This document shows positions 17,333 to 25,879 of a stretch of 64,000 nt of DNA, piece after piece (position 1 is the first letter of the stretch; each line of letters starts with the position of its first letter). The position numbers and the translations under genes were made by a program. Source of the DNA: Arthrobacter sp. M2012083. Lineage in GTDB: Bacteria > Actinomycetota > Actinomycetes > Actinomycetales > Micrococcaceae. The notes beneath the pieces were generated by a model. It was not told the origin of the DNA and made no database searches. It was given only the letters and a program-made list of their open reading frames with translations. Where the stretch lies: NCBI RefSeq assembly GCF_000281065.1, contig NZ_AKKK01000062.1, positions 62,001-126,000 of the forward strand, given 5' to 3'.

Positions 17333-17348
17333 TGACGGGAAGCTGCTG

Positions 17349-18785
17349 CTAGTGGGTGTCGACGGCCGAGATCTCGGACTTGTCTTCGCCCCACAGGGTG
17401 TGGAATGTACCCTCGGTGTCCACGCGACCGTAGGTGTGGGCACCGAAGAGGTCGCGCTGGCCCTGGATCAGGGCAGCGGCAACGCGCTTGCGGCGCAGGC
17501 CGTCATAGTAGGCCAGCGAGGAGGAGAACACCGGTACCGGGATGCCCAACTGGACGGCGGTGGCTACCACGCGGCGCCATGCCGGGAGTGCCTCCGCGAT
17601 GGCCTTGGTGAAGGCCGGCGCGAACAGCAGGTTGGCGGGCTTCTCTTCGGCGGCGTAGGCCTTGGTGATGTCCTTGAGCAGTTCTGCCCGGATGATGCAG
17701 CCTGCGCGCCAGAGCGAAGCGATCTCGTCCAGCTTGAGGTCCCAGCCGTATTCCTTGGCAGCGGAAGTGAGCATGTCCAGTCCCTGGGCGTAGGAGACCA
17801 GCTTGGAGGCATACAGTGCCTGGCGGACATCCTCGACAAAGGTCTCGGGAATTTCCACGGAGGCTTCTTCGCCGGCCAGCAGTTCCTGGCCAAGCTTGCG
17901 CTGCTCGGTCTGCGAGGACAGTGCGCGGGCAAAGACGGACTCGGCGATGCCGGAGACCGGGGAGCCGAGTTCCAGGGCGGAGATGACCGTCCAGCGGCCC
18001 GTGCCCTTCTGGCCTGCAGCGTCCACGACGACGTCCACGAACGGCTTGCCCGTCTTGGCGTCAACGTGTCCCAGGACCTCGGCGGAAATTTCGATCAGGA
18101 AGGAGGACAGATCGCCCTTGTTCCATTCAGCGAAGATCTTGGACTGCTCGGCGGGCTCGATGCCGGCGCCGGAGCGGAGGAGGTCGAATGCTTCGCCGAT
18201 GACCTGCATGTCGGCGTATTCGATGCCGTTGTGGACCATCTTGACGAAGTGGCCGGCGCCATCGGTGCCGATCCAAGCACAGCACGGTTCGCCGTCGACC
18301 TTCGCGGAGATTTTCTCCAGGAGCGGGCCGAGGGCGTCGTAGGACTCACGCGAGCCGCCGGGCATGATGGACGGGCCGTTCAGTGCACCTTCCTCGCCGC
18401 CGGATACACCGACGCCGACGAAGTGGAGGTCCTTCTTGGCCAGCGCGGCTTCGCGGCGGCGGGTGTCCTCGTAGTGCGAGTTACCGGCGTCGATGATGAT
18501 GTCACCGGCTTCGAGCAGCGGTTCGAGCTGCTCGATCACGTTGTCAACAGGAGCGCCTGCCTTGACCATGATGAGGACGCGACGGGGCTTTTCGAGGGAG
18601 TCGACGAGTTCCTGCAGGGTTTCCGTACGGATGAAGTCGCCGTCCGTGCCGTGCTTTTCGAGCAGGGCGTCAGTCTTTTCCACGGAGCGGTTGTGGAGAG
18701 CCACGGTGAAGCCGTTGCGGGCGAGGTTGCGGGCCAGGTTGGCGCCCATCACCGCAAGGCCGGTGACACCGATGTGTGCTGACAT
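17349..18785 (-). CDS. gnd: 6-phosphogluconate dehydrogenase (decarboxylating)
   Basis: A 478-residue long-form enzyme converting 6-phosphogluconate to ribulose-5-phosphate, CO2 and NADPH. The nucleotide fold reads GVTGLAVMGANLARNLARNG at the N-terminus with HNRSVEKT after strand 2. The substrate motif GVSGGEEGALNGPSIMPGG and catalytic KMVHNGIEYADMQ follow, and the C-terminus has AQRDLFGAHTYGRVD. The start at 18785 follows GGAG by 6 nt; a longer reading adds about 47 residues unlike the family. It is divergent from the GntR regulator, which may control it. Confidence 0.96.
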   Translation of the reverse strand: MSAHIGVTGLAVMGANLARNLARNGFTVALHNRSVEKTDALLEKHGTDGDFIRTETLQELVDSLEKPRRVLIMVKAGAPVDNVIEQLEPLLEAGDIIIDAGNSHYEDTRRREAALAKKDLHFVGVGVSGGEEGALNGPSIMPGGSRESYDALGPLLEKISAKVDGEPCCAWIGTDGAGHFVKMVHNGIEYADMQVIGEAFDLLRSGAGIEPAEQSKIFAEWNKGDLSSFLIEISAEVLGHVDAKTGKPFVDVVVDAAGQKGTGRWTVISALELGSPVSGIAESVFARALSSQTEQRKLGQELLAGEEASVEIPETFVEDVRQALYASKLVSYAQGLDMLTSAAKEYGWDLKLDEIASLWRAGCIIRAELLKDITKAYAAEEKPANLLFAPAFTKAIAEALPAWRRVVATAVQLGIPVPVFSSSLAYYDGLRRKRVAAALIQGQRDLFGAHTYGRVDTEGTFHTLWGEDKSEISAVDTH

Positions 18786-18982
18786 CAAAACTCCAATTCG
18801 TTCGTGTACAAACAGTCCTGCGGACACGCAGGAAGCGATTTCAAAACCAGGGGCTGTAATAAACCATACGTATTTAAGCCTTGGGCGGGAAAGCGGCGCC
18901 CACGTTTTGGAACGGTGCCGCGTCATAAACAGTCTATGATGCCGGCCCGGATCCGGCTGCGCACGGGACGTCCCCGCGCCAC

Positions 18983-18988
18983 TATGCT
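18983..18988 (+). promoter_or_regulatory. Leaderless -10 candidate of the GntR gene
   Basis: TATGCT ends 7 nt before the ATG at 18996. No ribosome binding site is present. Confidence 0.5.
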
Positions 18989-18995
18989 TACCTCT

Positions 18996-19724
18996 ATGTC
19001 AACCAGCCTCCACCACCGCGCCGTAGAGCATTTGGGCACCAGGATCGTCGGTGGCGCCCTTCCTACAGGCCACGTCATGCTGGCCGAGCATCTGGAGGAC
19101 GAACTCAAAGTGTCGCGCTCCGTTGTCCGTGAAGCTGTCCGTGTACTGCAGTCGCTGGGGCTGGTGGAGACCATAAAGCGCGTGGGTATCCGGGTCCTCC
19201 CGGCCCACCGCTGGAATCCATTCGATCCGCTGGTGATCCGTTGGCGGCTTGCCGGCGACGGGCGTGGCGCCCAGTTGCGGTCGCTGGCCGAACTCCGATC
19301 CGCCGTCGAGCCTGTTGCAGCAGAGCTGGCTGCAGGGAACGCACCCGAGAGTCTTCGGCAGGAGCTGGTGGGCATCTCACTGGCCATGAAGGAAGCCGGT
19401 GATGCCGGCGATATGGCGCGCTTCCTTGACCTCGATATCCGGTTCCATGCGCTGGTCCTCTCCGGCTCCGGGAACGAGATGTTTGCCAACCTTATTGGCC
19501 AGGTCACTGAAACCCTCACCGGCCGCACCGTCCATGGGCTCATGCCGGAACACCCCCAGAAGCAGGCGCTTCAGTGGCACATGGACGTTGCCCACGCGAT
19601 CGACGCCGGCGACGGTTCCGTCGCGCGAGACGCCGCCGCCAAGATCATGCGGCAGACCATCGCGGAGCTGGCACCCAGCTGGAATGACCAGCCCCGCGTC
19701 TTCGTCCCTGTCGCAAAGAACTAG
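18996..19724 (+). CDS. GntR-family (FadR subfamily) regulator, probably of gluconate/idonate genes
   Basis: A 242-residue repressor-type protein. The N-terminal winged helix (RIVGGALPTGHVMLAEHLEDELKVSRSVVREAVRVL, in pieces, residues ~15-55) is followed by an all-helical FCD effector domain (~85-225) with the metal/ligand residues D and H in LDLDIRFHALVL and HMDVAHAIDAGD. Homologues near gnd and gluconate kinases respond to gluconate or its phosphate. It is divergent from gnd and convergent with idnD. The ligand is inferred from these neighbours. An in-frame ATG at 18984 is an alternative start. Confidence 0.88.
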   Translation: MSTSLHHRAVEHLGTRIVGGALPTGHVMLAEHLEDELKVSRSVVREAVRVLQSLGLVETIKRVGIRVLPAHRWNPFDPLVIRWRLAGDGRGAQLRSLAELRSAVEPVAAELAAGNAPESLRQELVGISLAMKEAGDAGDMARFLDLDIRFHALVLSGSGNEMFANLIGQVTETLTGRTVHGLMPEHPQKQALQWHMDVAHAIDAGDGSVARDAAAKIMRQTIAELAPSWNDQPRVFVPVAKN

Positions 19725-19738
19725 TCGCCACAAACCAG

Positions 19739-20788
19739 CTACTGCTGAAAGTTCAGCAGGACCTTTCCGGATTCGGCGGAGTTCTTCGCCACTTCAAAGG
19801 CCTCCAGGCCTTGGGTCAGGCCAAACTCGTGTGTCACCACCGGATCGACAAACAGCGAGCCATCAGCCAGGGCATCAATGACCAGGTCGATTTCGTCATT
19901 GAAGCGGAACGAGCCAATCAGTTCCAATTCGCGGGTGATGGCCAGTGAGATGAACACCGGCTGGGGTCCGGACGGCAGGAGGCCCACCATCACCACTTTG
20001 CCGCCCCGGGTTGCACCCTTGATGGCCGAGGCCAGTCCGAAATGGCTTCCCGAGGATTCAATAACCACGTCCGCATCCACCGCCGCGATGGCTTCCGCAT
20101 CATCACCTTTGAGGACCTCGTCGGCGCCCACGGCCCGGGCGATTTCCAAGGGCTTGTCGTGCATGTCGACGGCGACGATCCTGGCCGCGCCGGCACGCTT
20201 GAGAACGGCGATCACAAGCGCACCAATGGGGCCGCTACCGATCACGAGCGTGCTCTTACCCTTGACGTCTCCTGCGCGCCCTGCCGCATGCCAGGCAACA
20301 CTGGCTGGTTCCACCAGGGCGGCGGTGCGGAGGTCCAGGGTCTCCGGCAGCCGACGCAGCATCCTTGTGGGCAGGTTGGCGTAGCGGCTGAATGCGCCGT
20401 TCGTGTGGGGGTACCGTGCGGCGCTGCCCAAATAGGTGCATCCCGGGGAGAGGTTCGGGCGGTCTTCGGGGTATTTGACGTCGCCAGGTGCAGGGCTGGC
20501 TGGATGGACAGCCACAGGCGTTCCCACTCCGGGGCCGGAACCATCAACAGCTTGCTGGACCACCACGCCAACGATTTCGTGTCCAAGGACCAGGGGCTCC
20601 TTAAGGATGGACTCCCCCGCCGCACCATGCAGCCAGTAATGCAGGTCCGACCCGCAGATCCCGCCGAAGGCGATCTCCACCACGGCTTCATGGGTCGCCG
20701 GTGCCGTCAGCGGGACGTCTTCGATCCTGAGATCGCCCCTGCCGTGGGCGACTACGGCGGGGCCGGAAGCCGGAAGATGAATGCTCAT
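19739..20788 (-). CDS. idnD: L-idonate 5-dehydrogenase-like zinc alcohol dehydrogenase
   Basis: A 349-residue medium-chain dehydrogenase. The catalytic zinc site shows CGSDLHYW (Cys ~38) and GHEIVG (His ~65), and the Rossmann motif is VIGSGPIGALVIAVLKRAGA. The structural-zinc lobe is atypical, with few Cys (a single YLGSA-type loop where four Cys are usual). That fits the idonate/sorbitol-like branch. It oxidises L-idonate to 5-ketogluconate. Its ATG overlaps the idnO stop by one base (TAATG), so translation is probably coupled. The function call rests on pairing with the SDR and on sequence type. Confidence 0.82.
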   Translation of the reverse strand: MSIHLPASGPAVVAHGRGDLRIEDVPLTAPATHEAVVEIAFGGICGSDLHYWLHGAAGESILKEPLVLGHEIVGVVVQQAVDGSGPGVGTPVAVHPASPAPGDVKYPEDRPNLSPGCTYLGSAARYPHTNGAFSRYANLPTRMLRRLPETLDLRTAALVEPASVAWHAAGRAGDVKGKSTLVIGSGPIGALVIAVLKRAGAARIVAVDMHDKPLEIARAVGADEVLKGDDAEAIAAVDADVVIESSGSHFGLASAIKGATRGGKVVMVGLLPSGPQPVFISLAITRELELIGSFRFNDEIDLVIDALADGSLFVDPVVTHEFGLTQGLEAFEVAKNSAESGKVLLNFQQ

Positions 20789-21558
20789 TAGACCACCACC
20801 GTCATTCCACCGTCGACGAAGATTGTCTGGCCGTTCACGAAATTGGATGCCTGTGAGGCCAGCCAGACAGTGGGACCGGCAAGATCGGCTACCGTCCCCC
20901 ACCGGTTGGCCGGGGTCCGCCCGAGGATCCAAGAGTTGAAATCAGCATCATCCACCAGCTTTTGAGTCATTTCCGTGTGGATGTACCCCGGCGCGATGCC
21001 ATTGATCTGCAATCCGGAGGAAGCCCATTCTGCCGTCATGGCGCGGGTCAGGTTGCGAAGTCCACCCTTGGCCGCCACGTACGGTGCAATGGTGGGACGG
21101 GCAAGGTCCGTTTGGACAGAGCAGATATTGATGATCTTCCCCTGTCCCCGGGGGATCATGTGCCGGGCCGCTTCCCGGCCCACAAGGAAGGCGCTGGTGA
21201 GATTCGTGGTGATTACGCGGTCCCAGTCCTCCACATCAAGGTCCAGCATGGGAACACGGTGCTGGATTCCGGCATTGTTCACCAGGACGTCAAGTGGGCC
21301 CACGTTCTTCTCTACCCAGGCTATTCCTTCAGCGGCGGCCGTGGCGTCGGTGACGTCGAAGGCCAGGCTGTGGACCTTTCCCTCCGTGTAGTCAGCAGCA
21401 GCGGCCTGCCGGGCTGCTTCCAGCCGTTCGGCATTGATGCCGTTAAGCACCACGGTTGCTCCGGCATCCGCCAGCCCCCTGGCCAGGGCGTTACCGATCC
21501 CCCGGCTTGAGCCAGTGACCAACGCAACCCGCCCGGTCAGATCAAAAAGTCCACTCAT
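20788..21558 (-). CDS. idnO: SDR oxidoreductase, gluconate 5-dehydrogenase type
   Basis: A 256-residue short-chain dehydrogenase: GSSRGIGNALARGL (cofactor loop), NNAGIQHRVPMLD, ICSVQTDLARPTIAPYVAAKGG carrying the Ser and Tyr-x3-Lys, and a C-terminus ending GQTIFVDGGMTVVV. This matches 5-keto-D-gluconate reductases, which make gluconate in the idonate pathway. It is immediately upstream of and overlaps idnD; gnd nearby would consume phosphorylated gluconate. No clear ribosome binding site; a GTG 9 nt upstream (21567) is an alternative start. Confidence 0.85.
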   Translation of the reverse strand: MSGLFDLTGRVALVTGSSRGIGNALARGLADAGATVVLNGINAERLEAARQAAAADYTEGKVHSLAFDVTDATAAAEGIAWVEKNVGPLDVLVNNAGIQHRVPMLDLDVEDWDRVITTNLTSAFLVGREAARHMIPRGQGKIINICSVQTDLARPTIAPYVAAKGGLRNLTRAMTAEWASSGLQINGIAPGYIHTEMTQKLVDDADFNSWILGRTPANRWGTVADLAGPTVWLASQASNFVNGQTIFVDGGMTVVV

Positions 21559-21592
21559 GGTTTGCACGTCATTTCTTCTTCAGTTGCGCCGG

Positions 21593-22504
21593 TCAGTTGC
21601 TGTTCGATGTGGAGGCTGCTGCCGAGCTCAGGTTTGCGATGGCCTGGCGGACCACAGCGAGGTCTTTGTCTCCGAGTCCCTGGCGCTTGATTTCGGCGTA
21701 CAGATCGATTGCCGCCGCTGCCATGGGTACGGCAGAGCCAACGGCTTCAGCGCTGGCGACCACGAAGCCCAGGTCCTTGTGCATGAACTTGGCCGGCCCG
21801 GTTGGGGCGTATTCCTTGGCGGCCAGCCGGGGGCCAACGTTGTCCAGCACCCGGCTTCCGGCCAGCCCTCCCGAGAGGACCTCGTAAAGTGCCCGCACAT
21901 CCATGCCGGAGCGTTCCGCGAGTTCGGCCGCTTCGGCCAGCGCCGCCGTCGTTGTTCCGACGATGAGTTGATTGCAGGCTTTGGCGAGCGACCCCGATCC
22001 AAGAGGCCCCATGCGCTTCACGGTGGTCCCCATGGTTTTCAGGAGCGGCTCGAGCGTTTCGAACTGGCCTTCGGTCGCTCCCACCATGATGGCCAGGCTT
22101 CCGCTTTGGGCCCCGGAGGTGCCACCGCTGACCGGGGCATCGACCACGGCCGCGTTACCACTGGACGCCTGGTGAACAGCCTCGCCAAACAGCTGGACTG
22201 CGGTTGGCGAGACGCTGCTCATAATGACGACGGCGGTGCCCGGCTCGGGTGGCTCGTTCCGCCATGACTGGAGCAAGTCCGCGGCCGCTTCCTCAATGAA
22301 GGGTAGATCAGGGAGCATGAAAATGATGGCGTCTTCATTGCGCAGCTCCGCGACGTCGGCTGCGCGGCGGACGCCGGAGAGGCGCTCGAAAACGGTGTCT
22401 GAGCGATTCCAGGCGGTGACATTCCATCCGGCACCGGCAATGTTGGAGGCCATGGGCGCTCCCATGAGTCCTAAGCCGACAAAGCCCACGCGCTGACTGG
22501 TCAT
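21593..22504 (-). CDS. Beta-hydroxyacid dehydrogenase family NAD(P)-dependent oxidoreductase
   Basis: A 303-residue member of the 3-hydroxyisobutyrate / tartronate-semialdehyde reductase family. The N-terminus reads GFVGLGLMGAPMASNIA, the substrate loop is DAPVSGGTSGAQSGSLAIMVG, and the catalytic Lys lies in GSGSLAKACNQLIVG (about residue 170), with KDLGFVVASAEAVG near the end. Probable substrate is a C3-C6 sugar acid or semialdehyde, given the idnO/idnD genes 35 nt downstream. ATG at 22504 is preferred; GTG at 22516 is possible. Confidence 0.85.
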   Translation of the reverse strand: MTSQRVGFVGLGLMGAPMASNIAGAGWNVTAWNRSDTVFERLSGVRRAADVAELRNEDAIIFMLPDLPFIEEAAADLLQSWRNEPPEPGTAVVIMSSVSPTAVQLFGEAVHQASSGNAAVVDAPVSGGTSGAQSGSLAIMVGATEGQFETLEPLLKTMGTTVKRMGPLGSGSLAKACNQLIVGTTTAALAEAAELAERSGMDVRALYEVLSGGLAGSRVLDNVGPRLAAKEYAPTGPAKFMHKDLGFVVASAEAVGSAVPMAAAAIDLYAEIKRQGLGDKDLAVVRQAIANLSSAAASTSNSN

Positions 22505-22573
22505 GGTAGGTAACACCTCACTTCTTTGTGGTCATCCAGGAGATTTCTGTTCAATATCCTAGCCTCCATTCAG

Positions 22574-22579
22574 TATGAT
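22574..22579 (+). promoter_or_regulatory. Leaderless -10 candidate of the D-2-hydroxyacid dehydrogenase gene
   Basis: TATGAT ends 7 nt before the ATG at 22587 and overlaps two earlier in-frame ATGs, which argues for the third ATG as the start. TGTTCA (22548-22553) and TGAACA (22579-22584) flank the promoter. Confidence 0.5.
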
Positions 22580-22586
22580 GAACACC

Positions 22587-23642
22587 ATGACGACTGACGA
22601 ACTCACCATCGCCATCGCTGTGCCGCTCGATGCAGAGCATGTAGAGCTGATCCGCGCTGTAGATCCCTCCGTAACAGTTCTTTACGACCCCGAACTTCTT
22701 CCGCCGGAACGGTTTCCAGCCGATCACGCCGGCGATCCCGCGTTCAAGCGCACGCCGGAGCAGGAGGAACGCTATTGGGCCATGCTGAACAGGGCCCAGG
22801 TCATTTACGGTTTCCCCAACGAGAGTCCGGCCGGACTAGCGCGCGTTGCCGGCAGCAACCCCCACTTGCAATGGATCCATGCCATGGCGGCCGGAGCCGG
22901 TGGCGCCGTCAAGGCTTCCGGACTGGACACGGAAACCCTCCGAAAATTCCACGTGACGACATCCGCAGGTGTCCACGCGCTGCCCTTGGCAGAGTTCTCA
23001 GCCTTCGGCATCCTCAGCGGCTTCAAGCGCAGCGCTGAGATGGCACAGGACCAGGCCGCCAGAATCTGGCCCGAGCTGAGGACGCCTACCAAGCTGGTCA
23101 ACGGCTCCAAAGTGGTCATTGCAGGCCTCGGCGAGATTGGCATGGAGACGGCTCGAATCGCCCGGGCCATGGGGATGAAAGTCAGCGGAACCAAGCGCAC
23201 TGTGGAACCCATGGAGGGGATCGACCAGGTCACCACCAATGCGGGCCTCTCCAGCCTGCTGGTGGACGCCGACGCAGTGGTGAACACACTGCCCGGCACC
23301 CCGTATACGGAGAAGCTGTTCAACAGGGACATTTTCTCCGCCATGAAGCAGGGAACCGTATTCGTCAACGTCGGCCGTGGCACCGTAGTGGATGAGGTCG
23401 CTTTGCTGGAAGCCCTGAACAACGGTCAGGTCTCATACGCCTGCCTCGACGTATTCGCGGTGGAGCCGCTTCCGCAGGACAGTCCTTTGTGGAATCATCC
23501 CAAGGTCCTGGTTTCACCGCATACCTCGGCATTAAGCGCGGCCGAAAACCGGCTCATCACGGAACGTTTCTGCAGCAACCTGCGCACATTCCTCGACGGC
23601 GGTGAACTCCCCCACCTGGTTGATCCGGTCCACTTCTATTAG
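22587..23642 (+). CDS. D-2-hydroxyacid dehydrogenase
   Basis: A 351-residue NAD(P)-dependent dehydrogenase. The cofactor fold reads GLGEIGMETARIARAMGMKVSG, the catalytic Arg is in VNVGRGTVVDEVALL, the Glu in LDVFAVEPLP, and the His in SPHTSALSAAEN. The N-terminal region (WIHAMAAGAGG) resembles the glyoxylate/hydroxypyruvate reductase-like branch. In-frame ATGs at 22575 and 22578 overlap the putative -10 hexamer, so 22587 is chosen. It is divergent from the beta-hydroxyacid dehydrogenase operon and convergent with the acyltransferase gene, whose stop is only 9 nt away. Confidence 0.87.
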   Translation: MTTDELTIAIAVPLDAEHVELIRAVDPSVTVLYDPELLPPERFPADHAGDPAFKRTPEQEERYWAMLNRAQVIYGFPNESPAGLARVAGSNPHLQWIHAMAAGAGGAVKASGLDTETLRKFHVTTSAGVHALPLAEFSAFGILSGFKRSAEMAQDQAARIWPELRTPTKLVNGSKVVIAGLGEIGMETARIARAMGMKVSGTKRTVEPMEGIDQVTTNAGLSSLLVDADAVVNTLPGTPYTEKLFNRDIFSAMKQGTVFVNVGRGTVVDEVALLEALNNGQVSYACLDVFAVEPLPQDSPLWNHPKVLVSPHTSALSAAENRLITERFCSNLRTFLDGGELPHLVDPVHFY

Positions 23643-23650
23643 GCCGCGAA

Positions 23651-25708
23651 CTACCATCCCGTGGCGTCAAACCACCTCTCGGACAGCGTCTCGGTCATGG
23701 TCCTGACGTAAGTGCTCGAGAGGTGGTTGTCGTCAAGGTAGACATATACGTTGCCCACAATGCCGGGGCAAGACGTGCCGTCGCAGACCAGGTCCGTCAT
23801 GTCCAGGATGGACAGCCCGGTGAAAGTACCCTCCAACTGATCCAAGGGATTGCTTTCGGCAAGCACGGATGACTGGGCCGGACGGCAGCGCGGGTCCTCC
23901 ACGCCGGACGCCATCGCGCACTCGCTGGGGCTGAATGAGAAGCGTGGGTTGTCCCTCATGGCGATGACCTCAATACCCTGGTCAGTGATCTCGCCAACCA
24001 GTTCGTCAAGACCCCACGTGAGTTCCTCATCGGGCGAGTCCGGAACTGCTGCCGTCCCCACAAGGAAGACAGCATCGGGCTGATGAATACGGATGTGCTC
24101 CCGGACGTTTCGGTTGAAGGCGTTGCATTCGTCCCCCACCTCGTCCGTTTCGGTCATGAACGGGCAGGCTCCGAACGTGATGGCTTGGACACGCCACTGG
24201 TGCTCCTTGGCCAGGGGGCCGATGGCTCCAAGCCACTGCAGCGAATGGGACTGACCCACCACAAATACGGTCCAGTCGGCGTCAGCACCGACGTCGTTCT
24301 GCTGGCACTCTGCAAACAGCAGCGGATCCGTTGGGCGAAGGTCTCCGGTACATGCGCCGTCGAGCCTTCCCCAATCTTCCGGCAGCTGCTCAGGGGTGGG
24401 CAGCGTCCGCGCACCCTCCCTGACAAGGTCGACGTAGCCGGGTAACAACGCCCGCGCCCCCGGGTTATCGTCAGCATTCTGAGAACCGATAATGTTCTTC
24501 TCCATTTGCTGCTGGTATCCGAACTGCAGCATCGGAGCGGCAGCGACCGCAAGGCAAACAAGTACAGCCAAGGCCAGACGCCGGCGCTTGGCCTCCGGCC
24601 ATCGCCATGCACGCAGGGGCTGCTCCACGAACCGGGTGGTAAGGAACGCCAGGAGGAGGGATGCACCCACGATCAGGGTACCGGTCAGCGCATCAGCATG
24701 GTCTTGGCCAATCCACACCAGAGTAATTACCAGCAGAGGCCAATGCCACAAGTAGAGGGCATACGACGTTGATCCCAGACCCACCAACACCTTGGACGAA
24801 AGAATGCGGTCCACACCGAAGCGGCTTCCCGACTGCCCTGCGATGATCACGGCCACCGCCGCGAGGGTTGGCCACAAGGCCACGAAGCCAGGAAACGCGG
24901 TCTGCACCTGGAGAAGGGCGCCACAGCTCAGCATGGCGGCCACCCCCACCCAGCCAAGCACGCTTCGCACTCCCCGCCCGGGATGAAGATACGGAAGCAA
25001 CAGCGCCACCAGCGTGCCCAGGGCAAACTCCCACAGCCGGGCAAAGGTATCGAAGTAGGCCAACTCCTGGTTGGTCGCCGTGAAGGAGACCGAATAAGTC
25101 AGCGAAACTGCGAAGATCAGCCCGAAGACTCCAAGCAACACGGCCCTATAGCCCAGACCCAAGCGGCGGCAGACCAAGGCCGCTGCAACAAAGATGGCGG
25201 GCCAGAGGATGAATACCTGCCCTTGAATGGATAGCGACCAGAAATGTTGAAAAGGGCTTGCCAAGCTGTGGTCTGCCGCGTAGTAGTTGACCACCTGCCG
25301 TTGGAGCAGCCAATTTTGCACATAGAACAGCGAAGCCCACCCTTGGCTGACTATTTCGATCCAGCGCGTGCGGGGAATGATCACGTACGTGGCCGCCAGA
25401 GTGCCAAGGATTACTACGACGACGGCAGGCAAGAGCCGCCAGAAAAGGTGCAACCAATGACGCACCAATGACACTGGGCGGGCATCCTCATAGCGGTTGA
25501 CGAATTGCAACGTCATCAGGAACGCCGAAATCAGCAGGAAGACGTCCACTCCACCGGAAACGCGGCCGAACCAAATGTGGTACGAGACAACCATGAGTAC
25601 GGCCAAGGAACGCAGGCCTTGGATCTCAGGCCGAAACGCGGTCTTCCCTTCCCCGGCCCGGGCCTTCCCCGTACTTTCCGGTGACGCAAGGCCCTTGGTT
25701 GCCGTCAT
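23651..25708 (-). CDS. Acyltransferase-3 / SGNH fusion (OafA-type O-acyltransferase)
   Basis: A 685-residue membrane protein. The N-terminal acyltransferase-3 domain (~10 hydrophobic segments, residues ~25-380) opens EIQGLRSLAVLMVVSYHIWF and carries GVDVFLLISAFLM. The extracytoplasmic C-terminal SGNH-like domain (~430-685) shows FVVGQSHSLQW in place of the usual GDSH block and DDNHLSSTYVRTM as the Asp-His block. The family O-acetylates surface glycans or lipids. The Asp-to-Gln change before the nucleophilic Ser is unusual. The start at 25708 follows AGGAG by 8 nt. Confidence 0.88.
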   Translation of the reverse strand: MTATKGLASPESTGKARAGEGKTAFRPEIQGLRSLAVLMVVSYHIWFGRVSGGVDVFLLISAFLMTLQFVNRYEDARPVSLVRHWLHLFWRLLPAVVVVILGTLAATYVIIPRTRWIEIVSQGWASLFYVQNWLLQRQVVNYYAADHSLASPFQHFWSLSIQGQVFILWPAIFVAAALVCRRLGLGYRAVLLGVFGLIFAVSLTYSVSFTATNQELAYFDTFARLWEFALGTLVALLLPYLHPGRGVRSVLGWVGVAAMLSCGALLQVQTAFPGFVALWPTLAAVAVIIAGQSGSRFGVDRILSSKVLVGLGSTSYALYLWHWPLLVITLVWIGQDHADALTGTLIVGASLLLAFLTTRFVEQPLRAWRWPEAKRRRLALAVLVCLAVAAAPMLQFGYQQQMEKNIIGSQNADDNPGARALLPGYVDLVREGARTLPTPEQLPEDWGRLDGACTGDLRPTDPLLFAECQQNDVGADADWTVFVVGQSHSLQWLGAIGPLAKEHQWRVQAITFGACPFMTETDEVGDECNAFNRNVREHIRIHQPDAVFLVGTAAVPDSPDEELTWGLDELVGEITDQGIEVIAMRDNPRFSFSPSECAMASGVEDPRCRPAQSSVLAESNPLDQLEGTFTGLSILDMTDLVCDGTSCPGIVGNVYVYLDDNHLSSTYVRTMTETLSERWFDATGW

Positions 25709-25802
25709 CGACACACTCCTCTTTCGCTGCACCAATTCTGCACTGCCACCCGCGAATTTCCACCACACTCTGAGCGACTCATTTTGTGTTCAGACGTAAA
25801 GC

Positions 25803-25836
25803 AGCGCGGCACCCTCTGGAACGAGGGTGCCGCGCT
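25803..25836 (-). terminator. Terminator after the MFS gene
   Basis: A 14-bp perfect stem AGCGCGGCACCCTC (25803-25816) / 25823-25836 with a 6-nt loop, 44 nt past the MFS stop. Confidence 0.75.
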
Positions 25837-25879
25837 GATCAGTGGCTGTGCAATCCTTGTGCAGGTGCTTCTGTGGGAG

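Noticed and set aside
17049..18782. 577-residue plus-strand frame opposite gnd and part of the SDR gene
   Set aside because: It spans two unrelated real genes and their terminator; its composition is that of an antisense shadow.
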